A DNA stretch of 40,135 nucleotides from Ferrovibrio sp. (lineage in GTDB: Bacteria; Pseudomonadota; Alphaproteobacteria; Ferrovibrionales; Ferrovibrionaceae). Position 1 is the first letter of the stretch. Every line of letters starts with the position of its first letter. Below, piece after piece: positions 19,508-26,825 of this stretch. Below the pieces are notes generated by a model, which worked only from the letters and a program-made list of their open reading frames with translations, made no database searches and was not told the origin of the DNA. The position numbers and the translations under genes are program-made. Location: positions 1 through 40,135 of the forward strand of contig NZ_JAGOLP010000031.1 of NCBI RefSeq assembly GCF_017994015.1, given 5' to 3'.

Positions 19508-20038
19508 CTATTGCGGCGACCGCTTGGCCAGGATGCGCTGCAACGTGCGGCGGTGCATCTTCAGCCGGCGCGCCGTCTCCGAGACATTGCGGTCGCATAA
19601 TTCAAACACCCGCTGGATATGCTCCCAACGCACCCGCTCGGCCGACATTGGCTCGTCAGGCGGTGCCGGATGGGCGGCATTGGCAGCGCGCAAGGCGCGG
19701 TCAACATCGTCGGCATCGGCGGGTTTGGGCAGGTAATCCACCGCGCCGGCCTTCACGGCGGCCACGGCGGTGGCAATATTGCCATAACCGGTGAGCATCA
19801 CCACGCGGGCATCCTGGCGCACGGCGCGGATTGCGCTCACCACATCCAGGCCATTGCCATCACCGAGCTTGAGATCAACCACGGCATAGGCCGGTGGGCG
19901 GCTACGCGCCATCTGGATGCCGGCCGCCACACTATCGGCGGCCTGCACGGCATAGCCGCGTTTTTCCATTGCCCGCGCCAAGCGCATACGCAACGGCTCG
20001 TCATCATCCACGATCAGCAGGCTGAGGTCGGTCGTCAT
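19508..20038 (-). CDS. regA: RegA/PrrA/ActR redox response regulator
   Basis: A 176-aa response regulator. The receiver has the acidic pocket DDDE (11-14), phospho-acceptor Asp55, Thr83 and Lys105. After a short Pro-containing linker comes the Fis-type HTH with SETARRLKMHRRTLQRILAK at about 153-172, nearly invariant in RegA/PrrA/ActR. It is phosphorylated by RegB under reducing conditions and controls respiration, carbon and nitrogen fixation genes in related bacteria. The ATG at 20038 overlaps the regB stop by 4 bp; the longer frame upstream is antisense-like. The cytochrome bc1 genes at the right end of this window belong to a class of known RegA targets, but no site was identified. Confidence 0.95.
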   Translation of the reverse strand: MTTDLSLLIVDDDEPLRMRLARAMEKRGYAVQAADSVAAGIQMARSRPPAYAVVDLKLGDGNGLDVVSAIRAVRQDARVVMLTGYGNIATAVAAVKAGAVDYLPKPADADDVDRALRAANAAHPAPPDEPMSAERVRWEHIQRVFELCDRNVSETARRLKMHRRTLQRILAKRSPQ

Positions 20039-21396
20039 GGCGCCAATGTACCCGAGCCGGGCAGCGGCGCAACCCTTGCCGCGCCATCCTGCAACGCCAG
20101 CGGCAGCGGCCAATGGACGCGCACCCGGGCGCCGCCACCGGAACGGTTGGAAAAGCCCAGCGTGGCACCAGAGCGGCGCAGCAGATTGATCGAAATGAAC
20201 ACGCCCAGACCCATGCCGCCGGATTCGGGCCGGCTGGTGGTATAAGGCTCGCCCAAAGCCGACAGGATATCCACATTCATGCCCGGGCCATCATCCAGGA
20301 TATCGATGCGCAGTGATTGCTGATCCCAATCCACTTCGGCAATCACCGTGGAACGGGCAAATTCCATCGCATTCTGGAACAAGTTGCTGAGGCCCTGAAC
20401 AATTTCCGGCCGGCGCGGCAGGCGCGGCGCCTCACCTTCCTGTTTCAGCCGCACCCGGAAATCCACGCCGCTGCGGCGCCATGGCTCTGCCGCCATGGTG
20501 AGCAGGTTGGCTATGCCAAGATCGGCAAAGGTTTCGCCTTCGCTGGCACCGCTCGGTCGTTGTGACAAACGCGCCAAAATGTCTCGGCAGCGCTGCGCCT
20601 GGCTCAGCAACAGGCCGATATCCTCAGCCAGCGGATCATCCGGTTCGATCTCGCGGCTCAACTCCTTGGCCACCACCGCGATGGTGCCAAGCGGGCTGCC
20701 CAGTTCATGCGCCGCCGCTGCCGCCAGGCCACCCAGTGCCGAAACCTGCTGTTCGCGCGCCAGAGCCATCTGGGTGGCGGCCAAAGCATCCGACATGCGG
20801 CGGGCTTCCTCGGCCACCTGCCAGGCATAGGCGGCGATGAACAGCATACCCAGCACCAGGGCAACAAAGGCGCCGGCCTGATAGGCCTGCGGCAGGGTCA
20901 GGCCCGGTTGGCTCCAGGGCAGCGGCAGATGCCACACCGCCAGCAGGCCGGTAATCGTGAAAGCCAGCAGGCCAAGCAGCATGGTGGAGCGCAGGCTGAG
21001 GATGGTGGCCGAGATGGTGACCGGCACCAGCACCAGCAGGGCAAAGGGATTCTCCACACCGCCGGTCAGAAACAGCAAGGCGCCAAGCTGAACCAGGTCA
21101 AAAGCGAGATAACCGGCGGCGCCACGCTCCGACAGCCGCTTGGCGGTTGGGTAGACCAGGAACAGCATCACATTGAGCGCGGTGGACAGCCCGACCACAA
21201 TCAGCGACCAGCCCAGCGGCAGGCTGAAGCCAAGGCCAAAATGCACAAACAGCAGAGCCAGCAACTGGCCGACAATGGCAATCCAGCGCAACAGCACCAG
21301 GGTTTGCAGCCGCACCCGGCCCGGCGCCTGCTCCATGGCGCGGCGCCGCAGCAGCATGCGGCGCAGCAGGCGAGCCAGTGGCTGTAGCAGATTCAC
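20035..21396 (-). CDS. regB: RegB/PrrB/ActS redox sensor histidine kinase
   Basis: A 453-aa membrane kinase with about six spans in residues 35-195. Seen: the quinone-binding signature GGVENPF at 112-118, the H-box AAAAHELGSPLGTIAV with His230, the redox-active Cys270 in QRCRDILARL, the N-box LSNLFQNAMEFA, G1 DDGPGM and G2 GGMGLGVF. Known: RegB autophosphorylates when the quinone pool is reduced, and the conserved Cys gates activity by oxidation; both elements are intact. It starts with GTG overlapping the zwf stop (GTGA) and ends overlapping regA (ATGA), so dosage of the pair is coupled. The usual senC neighbour is absent. Confidence 0.95.
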   Translation of the reverse strand: MNLLQPLARLLRRMLLRRRAMEQAPGRVRLQTLVLLRWIAIVGQLLALLFVHFGLGFSLPLGWSLIVVGLSTALNVMLFLVYPTAKRLSERGAAGYLAFDLVQLGALLFLTGGVENPFALLVLVPVTISATILSLRSTMLLGLLAFTITGLLAVWHLPLPWSQPGLTLPQAYQAGAFVALVLGMLFIAAYAWQVAEEARRMSDALAATQMALAREQQVSALGGLAAAAAHELGSPLGTIAVVAKELSREIEPDDPLAEDIGLLLSQAQRCRDILARLSQRPSGASEGETFADLGIANLLTMAAEPWRRSGVDFRVRLKQEGEAPRLPRRPEIVQGLSNLFQNAMEFARSTVIAEVDWDQQSLRIDILDDGPGMNVDILSALGEPYTTSRPESGGMGLGVFISINLLRRSGATLGFSNRSGGGARVRVHWPLPLALQDGAARVAPLPGSGTLAP

Positions 21397-22880
21397 GCCA
21401 TCGCCTCATGCCAGAGCCGGTCATTGCCCCGGATCAGCATGTTGGCGGCAGCCGGTCCCCAATCACCCGCAGCATAGGGCAACGGTGCCTCGCCGCTGGC
21501 CTGCCAGCCTTGCAGGATCGGTTCAATCCAGCGCCAGGCCGCTTCCACTTCGTCGCGACGCATGAACAGCATCGGATTACCGCGCACCACATCCATCAGC
21601 AGGCGTTCATAGGCTTCCGGCTGGCGGCCGGAAAAGGTCTCGGCAAAACTGAGATTGAGCGGCGCGCGGCGTAGCCGCATGCCGCCAGGCCCCGGCACTT
21701 TGGTCATCATATGCAGCTCGATGCCCTCATCCGGCTGCAACCGGATCACCAGCCGATTACCCACCACATCGCGCGCCGCATCGCGGAAGATCAGATGCGG
21801 CACGGCGCGGAACTGGATGACAATCTCCGAGCGCCGCATCGGCAGGCGTTTGCCGGTGCGCAGAAAAAATGGCACATCGGCCCAGCGCCAATTGTCGATC
21901 TTGGCCTTCAGCGCCACGAAGCTTTCGGTACGGGTGGCAGGATCGCCCACTTCCTCAATGTAACCCGGCACCGGCTGGCCAGCCATCTCGCCCGCCACAT
22001 ACTGCCCGCGCACCGTGCGGCTCTGGGCATGCCGTGGCGCAATCGGATGCAGGGCTTGCAGCACTTTGAGCTTTTCGTCGCGCACCGCATCAGCGGTGAA
22101 GCTGGCCGGCGGCTCCATCGCCACCAGGCAGAGCAGTTGCAGCAGATGATTCTGCACCATGTCGCGCAGGGCGCCGGATTGGTCATAATAACCGGCCCGC
22201 TTTTCCACGCCCACGGTTTCAGCCACCGTCACCTGCACGTGTTCGATATAGCCACGATGCCACAGCGGCTCGAACAGCGCATTGGCAAATCGCAAGGCCA
22301 TCAGATTCTGCACCGTCTCCTTGCCGAGATAATGGTCGATGCGGAAAATCTGCTGTTCGGGAAAAACCGCACCCACGGCATCATTAATTGCATTGGCCGA
22401 GGCCAGATCATGGCCAATCGGCTTTTCCATCACCACGCGGGCAAACGGCCCGTTCAGCCCGGCAGCCCCCAGATGCTGACAGATCGGGCCAAAAAACCGC
22501 GGCGCCACCGCCAGGTAATGCAATGTGACCCGACCGGCGCCAATACCGGGCGCCTCAGCCAGGGCGGCCGCCAGCCGGGCATAGTCTGCGGCCTGCTCCA
22601 CATCCAGCGCCACATAATGCAGCCGGGCGGCAAAACGCTGCCAATCCGCCTCGCGCCATTCGCCGGCCGGCAGAAAGTGATGCAGAGCCTCGGCGGCATG
22701 GTCGCGGAAGGCTGCCGCCGACATCGCACCACGGGCGACGCCGAAGATGCGGCAATCCGGTTCCAGTTGTCCGGCAGCGTCACGCAAATACAGCGCCGGC
22801 AGCAGCTTGCGCATCGCCAGATCGCCGGTGGCGCCAAACACCACCGAGTCGAAGGAGAAGCTGCCGCTTGGGTTGGCCAT
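21393..22880 (-). CDS. zwf: glucose-6-phosphate 1-dehydrogenase
   Basis: A 495-aa enzyme of normal length. Seen: the NADP-binding FGATGDLAMRKLLPALY at about 15-31, the substrate motif RIDHYLGKE at about 180-188 with catalytic His elsewhere in the typical QNHLLQLLCLVAMEPP context, and the C-terminal RRDEVEAAWRWIEPIL. It oxidises glucose-6-phosphate to 6-phosphogluconolactone and makes NADPH. No edd, eda or pgl gene is adjacent. ATG at 22880 follows a GAGG patch; a TTG one codon earlier is possible. It is the first gene of the operon that continues into regB, and it is divergent from gcrA. Confidence 0.96.
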   Translation of the reverse strand: MANPSGSFSFDSVVFGATGDLAMRKLLPALYLRDAAGQLEPDCRIFGVARGAMSAAAFRDHAAEALHHFLPAGEWREADWQRFAARLHYVALDVEQAADYARLAAALAEAPGIGAGRVTLHYLAVAPRFFGPICQHLGAAGLNGPFARVVMEKPIGHDLASANAINDAVGAVFPEQQIFRIDHYLGKETVQNLMALRFANALFEPLWHRGYIEHVQVTVAETVGVEKRAGYYDQSGALRDMVQNHLLQLLCLVAMEPPASFTADAVRDEKLKVLQALHPIAPRHAQSRTVRGQYVAGEMAGQPVPGYIEEVGDPATRTESFVALKAKIDNWRWADVPFFLRTGKRLPMRRSEIVIQFRAVPHLIFRDAARDVVGNRLVIRLQPDEGIELHMMTKVPGPGGMRLRRAPLNLSFAETFSGRQPEAYERLLMDVVRGNPMLFMRRDEVEAAWRWIEPILQGWQASGEAPLPYAAGDWGPAAANMLIRGNDRLWHEAMA

Positions 22881-22943
22881 CAATCACACCTCGATCAATC
22901 TTGGATACTACCCTGTCATGTTGCGGCATCACCTTCAATTCCC

Positions 22944-22993
22944 GACTCTGGTGTTCAGCGCCAGGGAATCGACACCGACTCGGGATGCGACTC
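22944..22993. promoter_or_regulatory. cluster of four GANTC (CcrM) methylation sites upstream of gcrA
   Basis: GACTC at 22944, GAATC at 22966, GACTC at 22977 and GACTC at 22989: four sites in 50 bp at spacings of 22, 11 and 12 bp, so they fall on about the same helix face. Two lie in a 9-bp direct repeat CGACTCGGG (22976-22984, 22988-22996). GANTC is the CcrM target, and GcrA acts at methylated GANTC promoters. The cluster lies between the divergent zwf and gcrA and could affect either. Confidence 0.6.
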
Positions 22994-23003
22994 GGGAAAT
23001 TCT

Positions 23004-23012
23004 TGTGGATAA
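23004..23012 (-). promoter_or_regulatory. exact DnaA box upstream of gcrA
   Basis: The minus strand reads TTATCCACA, an exact DnaA-box consensus, 80 bp upstream of the gcrA ATG and 11 bp from the GANTC cluster. In Caulobacter DnaA activates gcrA transcription, so the position is meaningful; binding here is inferred. Confidence 0.6.
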
Positions 23013-23091
23013 GCCCGAAAGCCGGATTGACCGGAACGGCCGCAAAGTGCTTACTCCATTTAGCGTCTTGGTCCGAATACGGGGGCTATAT

Positions 23092-23691
23092 ATGGTGTGG
23101 ACTGACGAGAAAGTTAAAATGCTCGTGCAACTCTGGGAATCGGGTCAATCGATCACCCAGATCGGCAAGGCATTGGGCATGACCCGCAACGCGGTGGTCG
23201 GCAAAGCGCATCGCATCGGCCTGGCCAAGCGAGCCTCGCCGATTGTGCGCAGTGACAAACCGGCACAGGCCAAGCCGGCCCATGCCGCGTCATCGCATGG
23301 CAATGCCGGGCATGCTCCGGCGGCGCATAGCCCGGCAGCCCAGAGCCATGTCGCGCATGCTGCCCGGTCAAGCGCCGCGCATTCGGCCCCGGTTCAGCCG
23401 GCGAGCCATGGCTCTGCCGCTGGCGAAAGCCATGCCGCCGCGCCAGAGCCTCGCCACAGCAACGAGAAACCAGCACAGCAGCTTTCGGCTGCCATGCTGG
23501 CGGCGCTGACGCCCAGCACCGGCCCGCGCTGCAAATGGCCAATTGGCGACCCGAAGAGTTCGGAATTCGATTTCTGCTCGAAGGTGGGTTTGCCCGGCAA
23601 GCCCTATTGTGCCGAACATTGCGCCATGGCCTATACCAACTGGAACCCGGAAAGCGCGGTGGAATCGGTCAAGGCCGCCAACGCCGCCTGA
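23092..23691 (+). CDS. gcrA: GcrA cell-cycle regulator with a His-rich linker
   Basis: A 199-aa protein. The N-terminal HTH (about 1-45: MVWTDEKVKMLVQLW, then GMTRNAVVGKAHRIGLA) and the C-terminal sigma70-binding region with CKWPIGDP (147-154) and FCSKVGLPGKPYC (161-173) plus HCAMAY are both typical of GcrA. GcrA binds RNA polymerase sigma70 and activates promoters bearing methylated GANTC. The linker (about 55-130) is unusually long and low in complexity, with about ten histidines among Ala, Ser and Pro. The ATG at 23092 follows a GGGGG patch and puts the HTH at the usual position. Upstream lie the GANTC cluster and the DnaA box; a strong terminator follows. Confidence 0.95.
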   Translation: MVWTDEKVKMLVQLWESGQSITQIGKALGMTRNAVVGKAHRIGLAKRASPIVRSDKPAQAKPAHAASSHGNAGHAPAAHSPAAQSHVAHAARSSAAHSAPVQPASHGSAAGESHAAAPEPRHSNEKPAQQLSAAMLAALTPSTGPRCKWPIGDPKSSEFDFCSKVGLPGKPYCAEHCAMAYTNWNPESAVESVKAANAA

Positions 23692-23707
23692 TCCAGGCCG
23701 TCCTTGT

Positions 23708-23748
23708 AAAAAAAGCCCCGGCAGGTATGTCCCGCCGGGGCTTTTTTT
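23708..23748. terminator. bidirectional rho-independent terminator (gcrA / VOC gene)
   Basis: A perfect 15-bp stem: AAAAAAAGCCCCGGC (23708-23722) with GCCGGGGCTTTTTTT (23734-23748) and an 11-nt loop. Runs of A and T on both sides let it stop transcripts from both strands. It separates convergent gcrA and the VOC-protein gene, whose TAA stop overlaps the T-run. Confidence 0.93.
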
Positions 23749-24152
23749 TAGGTAAAGCAGTTGATCATCCAGGGGGTGCCGTAGCGGTCGGTAAACATGG
23801 CGAAGCGCTTGGCCCAGAAGGTTTCCGCCAACGCCATATGCACCACCGCACCCTCTGCCAAGGCAGCAAATACCCGCTCGGCTTCGGCCACACTCGCCAG
23901 CGTGATATTGACCGAAAAGCCCGCCGGTGGCTGATATTGGTCGCCGGGCGCATCGCCGGCCATCAGGATCGTCTCGCCCAGATTGACGCAGGCATGGATG
24001 ATCTTGTCCTGCTGCTCTGGCGGAAATTCGGCAGCCATCGGCGTTTCGCCATGGGTCATCATGGCTTCCACCTTGCCGCCCAGCACTTCGGCATAGAGGG
24101 TCATCGCCTCGCGGCAATTGCCATTGAACGAAAGATAGGGATTGGTCTGCAT
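23748..24152 (-). CDS. VOC family protein (PhnB-like)
   Basis: A 134-aa single-domain protein of the PhnB/3-demethylubiquinone-9 3-methyltransferase-like VOC group: LSFNGNCREAMTLYAEVLGGKV at the N-terminus, MAGDAPGDQYQP mid-way and RFAMFTDRYGTPWMIN at the C-terminus. These proteins use the glyoxalase fold; most have no known substrate. The ATG at 24152 has an excellent AGGAGG site; an in-frame start ten codons earlier is less likely. It lies 31 nt after the MarR gene on the same strand and is presumably controlled by that regulator. Confidence 0.9.
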   Translation of the reverse strand: MQTNPYLSFNGNCREAMTLYAEVLGGKVEAMMTHGETPMAAEFPPEQQDKIIHACVNLGETILMAGDAPGDQYQPPAGFSVNITLASVAEAERVFAALAEGAVVHMALAETFWAKRFAMFTDRYGTPWMINCFT

Positions 24153-24183
24153 CGCGGCCTCCTGTTTATTGCCTTGAACCAAC

Positions 24184-24657
24184 TCAACTCAGGGCACGCA
24201 GATCGGCGCGCAGGATATCCGGCCCGCCCTGGCGCAATAGATCGTCAACCACGCCATGGGTTTCGCGCCAGATCGGCAGTGCCCGCACCAACAGGTCACG
24301 GCCTGCCTCAGTCAGGCGCAGGCGGCGGCTCCGGCGATCATTGGGGTTGACCAGAATTTCCAGCAGCCCGCGCCGCTCCAGCGGCTTGAGGTTGGCGGTC
24401 AGGGTGGTGCGATCCATCGCCAGCAATTCCGCCACCGGTGCCATCGGCGGCGGCTCGGGCCGGTTCAGCGCCATCAGCAGCGAGAATTGCCCATTGGTCA
24501 AATCCAGTGGCCGCAATGCTTCATCAAAACGCCGCGCCAGCGCCCGTGCCGCGCGCTGCACATGCAGGCACAGGCAGGTGTCGCGCACCATGATCGTTGC
24601 CGTATAGGGCAATGGATTTGCGAGCGATTCTGTGGGTTGGGCGACGGCCTTTGACAT
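24184..24657 (-). CDS. MarR family transcriptional regulator
   Basis: A 157-aa winged-helix regulator. Seen: the helical dimerisation segment with RDTCLCLHVQRAARALARRF at about 25-44, LTNGQFSLLMAL, the recognition helix MDRTTLTANLKPLERRGLL and the wing NPNDRRSRRLRLTEAG. The closely spaced Cys pair (DTCLCL) could sense thiol oxidation; this is a suggestion only. Its own start lies almost immediately after a promoter whose spacer holds a perfect palindrome, implying autorepression and a leaderless mRNA; the later Met at 24591 is an alternative start. It is followed by the VOC gene and is divergent from the DUF1428 gene. Confidence 0.9.
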   Translation of the reverse strand: MSKAVAQPTESLANPLPYTATIMVRDTCLCLHVQRAARALARRFDEALRPLDLTNGQFSLLMALNRPEPPPMAPVAELLAMDRTTLTANLKPLERRGLLEILVNPNDRRSRRLRLTEAGRDLLVRALPIWRETHGVVDDLLRQGGPDILRADLRALS

Positions 24658-24663
24658 GCGGCA

Positions 24664-24691
24664 ATTATGTTGATATCAACGTTTACGTCAA
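24664..24691 (-). promoter_or_regulatory. promoter of the MarR gene with embedded operator
   Basis: On the minus strand: TTGACG (24691-24686), a 16-bp spacer and CATAAT (24669-24664). Initiation about 7 nt further on would fall at or next to the A of the MarR start codon at 24657, predicting a leaderless transcript. Confidence 0.55.
24669..24680. promoter_or_regulatory. palindromic MarR operator
   Basis: GTTGATATCAAC is a perfect 12-bp palindrome in the divergent gap between the MarR and DUF1428 genes, sitting in the spacer of the MarR promoter. Size and symmetry fit a MarR dimer. Binding would repress marR-VOC and possibly the divergent gene. Confidence 0.65.
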
Positions 24692-24767
24692 GGCTTGGCG
24701 TCACTTGTGGACAGACTGGGTCAGAATACGCGCATCCAACAAGATCAAAAACCAAAGGAGCAACGGG

Positions 24768-25127
24768 ATGAGTTATGTGGATGGTTTCCTGCTGATCGTG
24801 CCGACCAAGAATCTGCCGGCCTACAAGAAGATGGCCAGCAAAGCCGGCAAAGTGTGGATCGAACATGGCGCGCTGGATTACCGCGAATGCGTCAGCGACG
24901 ACCTGGACGTGCCGTTTGGCACCCCCTTCCCCAAGCGGCTGAAGCTGAAGCCGGATGAAAGCGTGGTATTTTCCTGGATCGTCTACAAATCGCGCGCACA
25001 GCGCGACAAGGTGAATGCCAAGGTGATGAAAGACCCGCGCATCGCAGCGTCCTGCGATCCGAACAACATGCCATTTGAGATCAAGAAGATGAGCTATGCC
25101 GGCTTCAAGACCCTGGTGAAGGCCTGA
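24768..25127 (+). CDS. DUF1428 family protein (YbaA-like)
   Basis: A 119-aa protein of the DUF1428/YbaA family: YVDGFLLIVPTKNLPAYKKMA at the N-terminus, HGALDYRECVSDDL, VVFSWIVYKSRAQRDKVNAKV and the terminal MPFEIKKMSYAGFKTLV. It adopts a dimeric ferredoxin-like fold; the function is unknown, and homologues are often near VOC proteins and stress regulators. The ATG at 24768 follows AAAGGAG at good spacing. The gene is divergent from the MarR gene, and the shared operator suggests joint control. Confidence 0.92.
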   Translation: MSYVDGFLLIVPTKNLPAYKKMASKAGKVWIEHGALDYRECVSDDLDVPFGTPFPKRLKLKPDESVVFSWIVYKSRAQRDKVNAKVMKDPRIAASCDPNNMPFEIKKMSYAGFKTLVKA

Positions 25128-25143
25128 GCCTGTTTGACCTGCG

Positions 25144-25189
25144 GCAGCCACAACCTCAAATGCCACAAATGGCAGGCGATTGTGGCTGC
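25144..25189. terminator. nested inverted repeat between DUF1428 and TPR genes
   Basis: Outer arms GCAGCCACAA (25144-25153) and TTGTGGCTGC (25180-25189) enclose an inner hairpin TGCCA/TGGCA (25161-25165, 25170-25174). It lies between two convergent genes and is followed by TTCAAAAATT, so it is probably a terminator, though the T-run is poor. Confidence 0.5.
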
Positions 25190-25197
25190 TTCAAAAA

Positions 25198-25743
25198 TTA
25201 CAATTCTTTCGCATCAAGCTTGCGGCGCACATCACGCAGCTTGCTCTGCAAATCCTGCAAATGCGGATTGGCGGCCAGGGCGCGGCGATAGGCACGCAGG
25301 GCTTCGGGCAGGTTATCCAGCCGCTCCATAATGCTGCCCAGCCCGGCCAGGGCGCCAAAATGGCGCGGCTCCAGCTTCAGCGTGCGCTCCACATCGGCCA
25401 CCGAACCGGCATAGTCGCCGGCCAGGAAACGCACCGTGGCGCGCTTGTTGTAGCCTTCGGCAAAATCCGGCTTCAGCTCGATCATGGCGGTGAAAATCTG
25501 GTCGGCACGCTGATATTCACCCTGATTCATCAACAGGGTGCCGGATTGCAGCAGGCTGTCCAATGTATCGGAACCGGAAAGGCCCCAGCTTTCCCAGATT
25601 TTGCGCTCAAGCTGGCGCGCTTCAATCGGGTTCTGGGTTTCGTAGAGTTTCTCGAATAGCAGATCGAGCGGTTCCGCTGCCCGTGCCGGCAAGGCCGGCA
25701 GCAGCAGGATAAAAGCGCAGAACAGGGCCATAACGATCCGCAT
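25198..25743 (-). CDS. periplasmic TPR-repeat protein
   Basis: A 181-aa product with a signal peptide (MRIVMALFCAFILLLPALPARAA, cleavage near residue 22). The mature part holds about three TPR units, for example LLMNQGEYQRADQIFTAMIELKP, RATVRFLAGDYAGSVADVE and MERLDNLPEALRAYRRALA, each with the usual Gly/Ala/Pro pattern. It probably scaffolds proteins in the periplasm. It ends convergently with the DUF1428 gene and is divergent from the lipoprotein gene. No partner is evident. Confidence 0.85.
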   Translation of the reverse strand: MRIVMALFCAFILLLPALPARAAEPLDLLFEKLYETQNPIEARQLERKIWESWGLSGSDTLDSLLQSGTLLMNQGEYQRADQIFTAMIELKPDFAEGYNKRATVRFLAGDYAGSVADVERTLKLEPRHFGALAGLGSIMERLDNLPEALRAYRRALAANPHLQDLQSKLRDVRRKLDAKEL

Positions 25744-25780
25744 AACCTGAATTTAGGCCGATGCCTGGTTTCCGGCAAGC

Positions 25781-25810
25781 GGGAATAAAACGCGTTCCGG
25801 ATTGTCTCAC
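25781..25810 (+). promoter_or_regulatory. candidate ECF sigma promoter of the lipoprotein-sigma-anti-sigma operon
   Basis: GGGAATAAA (25781-25789) and GTCTCAC (25804-25810), about 15 bp apart, resemble ECF -35 (GGAA) and -10 (GTC) elements. The predicted start near 25815 coincides with a 7-bp hairpin, TAGAGGG (25814-25820) with CCCTCTA (25834-25840), just before the ribosome site. It may be the autoregulated target of the sigma factor encoded downstream. Confidence 0.5.
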
Positions 25811-25857
25811 CTATAGAGGGCAGGATGCTTCAACCCTCTACAGGACAGGAAACAATC

Positions 25858-26244
25858 ATGAAAAAGACCACACTTTCCGCCGCTTTTGCACTGGCCCTGC
25901 TGCTTGCCGGCTGTGCTGGAGCGATGGCGCCAGCGACGACAGGCAGCAGCGCTCTCGGCAATGTGTTGACCGACGCCAAGGGCATGACGCTGTATACCTT
26001 CGACCGCGATGCCACACCCGGCAAATCGGCCTGCAACGGCCCTTGCGCCACCAATTGGCCACCGCTGATGGCAGCCACCGATGCCAAGCCGATGGGCGAC
26101 TGGACTATCATCACCCGCGATGATGGCGGCAAACAATGGGCCTACAAGGGCAAGCCGCTTTATGCCTGGAGCAAGGATACCAAGCCGGGCGATACGACCG
26201 GTGACGGTTTCCTCAACAATGCCTGGCATGTGGCGCGGCCCTGA
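25858..26244 (+). CDS. secreted-repeat lipoprotein (COG4315-like)
   Basis: A 128-aa lipoprotein. The lipobox LLAGC puts the lipidated Cys at residue 19 after a Lys-containing n-region. The mature part has two copies of the secreted repeat: MTLYTFDRDATPGKSACNG with CATNWPP, and KPLYAWSKDTKPGDTTGDG with NNAWHV. The function is unknown; it is anchored to the outer or inner membrane facing the periplasm. The ATG at 25858 follows AGGACAGGAAA. It lies upstream of the ECF sigma and anti-sigma genes and probably heads their operon, so it may be part of the stress signal or response. Confidence 0.9.
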   Translation: MKKTTLSAAFALALLLAGCAGAMAPATTGSSALGNVLTDAKGMTLYTFDRDATPGKSACNGPCATNWPPLMAATDAKPMGDWTIITRDDGGKQWAYKGKPLYAWSKDTKPGDTTGDGFLNNAWHVARP

Positions 26245-26253
26245 GGCAAGCTG

Positions 26254-26280
26254 CCGGCCCGGGCATCGAGTCCGGGCCGG
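26254..26280 (+). terminator. GC-rich hairpin between the lipoprotein and sigma genes
   Basis: CCGGCCCGG (26254-26262) pairs perfectly with CCGGGCCGG (26272-26280) around a 9-nt loop. No T-run follows, and the sigma start is 9 bp away. It may attenuate read-through or stabilise the lipoprotein mRNA end, giving much lipoprotein and little sigma factor. Confidence 0.45.
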
Positions 26281-26288
26281 AAAGCCCC

Positions 26289-26825
26289 ATGTTGCCATTT
26301 CGACGCTCCCCGCCGCATCTCCTGGAAGCGGAAATTCCCCGCCTGCGGCGCTATGCACGCGCGCTTTGTCGCGATTCCGGGCTGGCCGACGATCTGGTGC
26401 AGGATTGCCTGGCCCGCGCCCTGGCTGCCTGGACGCAGAAACGGCCCGATGGCGCGCTGCGACCCTGGCTGTTCAGCATCCTGCATAATGGCTGGGTCAA
26501 CAAATTACGCCGCGATGGCAGGCGGCCCGATGGCTATGCCCTGGATGAAACCGAGGATGGCCCGGCGGTGAGTGGCGGCCAGTTCGAACGGCTCGAATGG
26601 CGCGACATGACACTGGCACTCGAGCGCCTGCCGGAAGCGCAGCGCAGCCTGTTATTACTGATTGCGGTGGAAGGCCTGAGCTATGAGGAAGCGGCGCGGG
26701 TGCAGGATGTGCCGATTGGCACCGTGATGTCGCGCCTGACCCGCGCACGTGAACGCCTGCGGCAATTGCTGAACGGCGATAGCGATGCCGGCCCACGCAA
26801 TCCCGGCTTGCGGAGAGTGAAATGA
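26289..26825 (+). CDS. ECF-type RNA polymerase sigma factor
   Basis: A 178-aa sigma factor with only regions 2 and 4. Region 2: LRRYARALCRDSGLADDLVQDCLARAL and RPWLFSILHNGWVNKLRR at about 20-75. Region 4: LPEAQRSLLLLIAVEGLSYEEAARV, then GTVMSRLTRARERLRQLL at about 115-160. It directs RNA polymerase to stress promoters when released by its anti-sigma factor. The stop overlaps the anti-sigma start as ATGA. The upstream GGAATAA/GTC pair may be its own promoter type. Confidence 0.93.
   Translation: MLPFRRSPPHLLEAEIPRLRRYARALCRDSGLADDLVQDCLARALAAWTQKRPDGALRPWLFSILHNGWVNKLRRDGRRPDGYALDETEDGPAVSGGQFERLEWRDMTLALERLPEAQRSLLLLIAVEGLSYEEAARVQDVPIGTVMSRLTRARERLRQLLNGDSDAGPRNPGLRRVK

Noticed and set aside
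21711..23012. 433-codon plus-strand frame
   Set aside because: Antisense to zwf, which has complete active-site motifs.
24704..24713. TTGTGGACAG as a third DnaA box
   Set aside because: It differs from TGTGGATAA at two of nine positions, unlike the two exact boxes.
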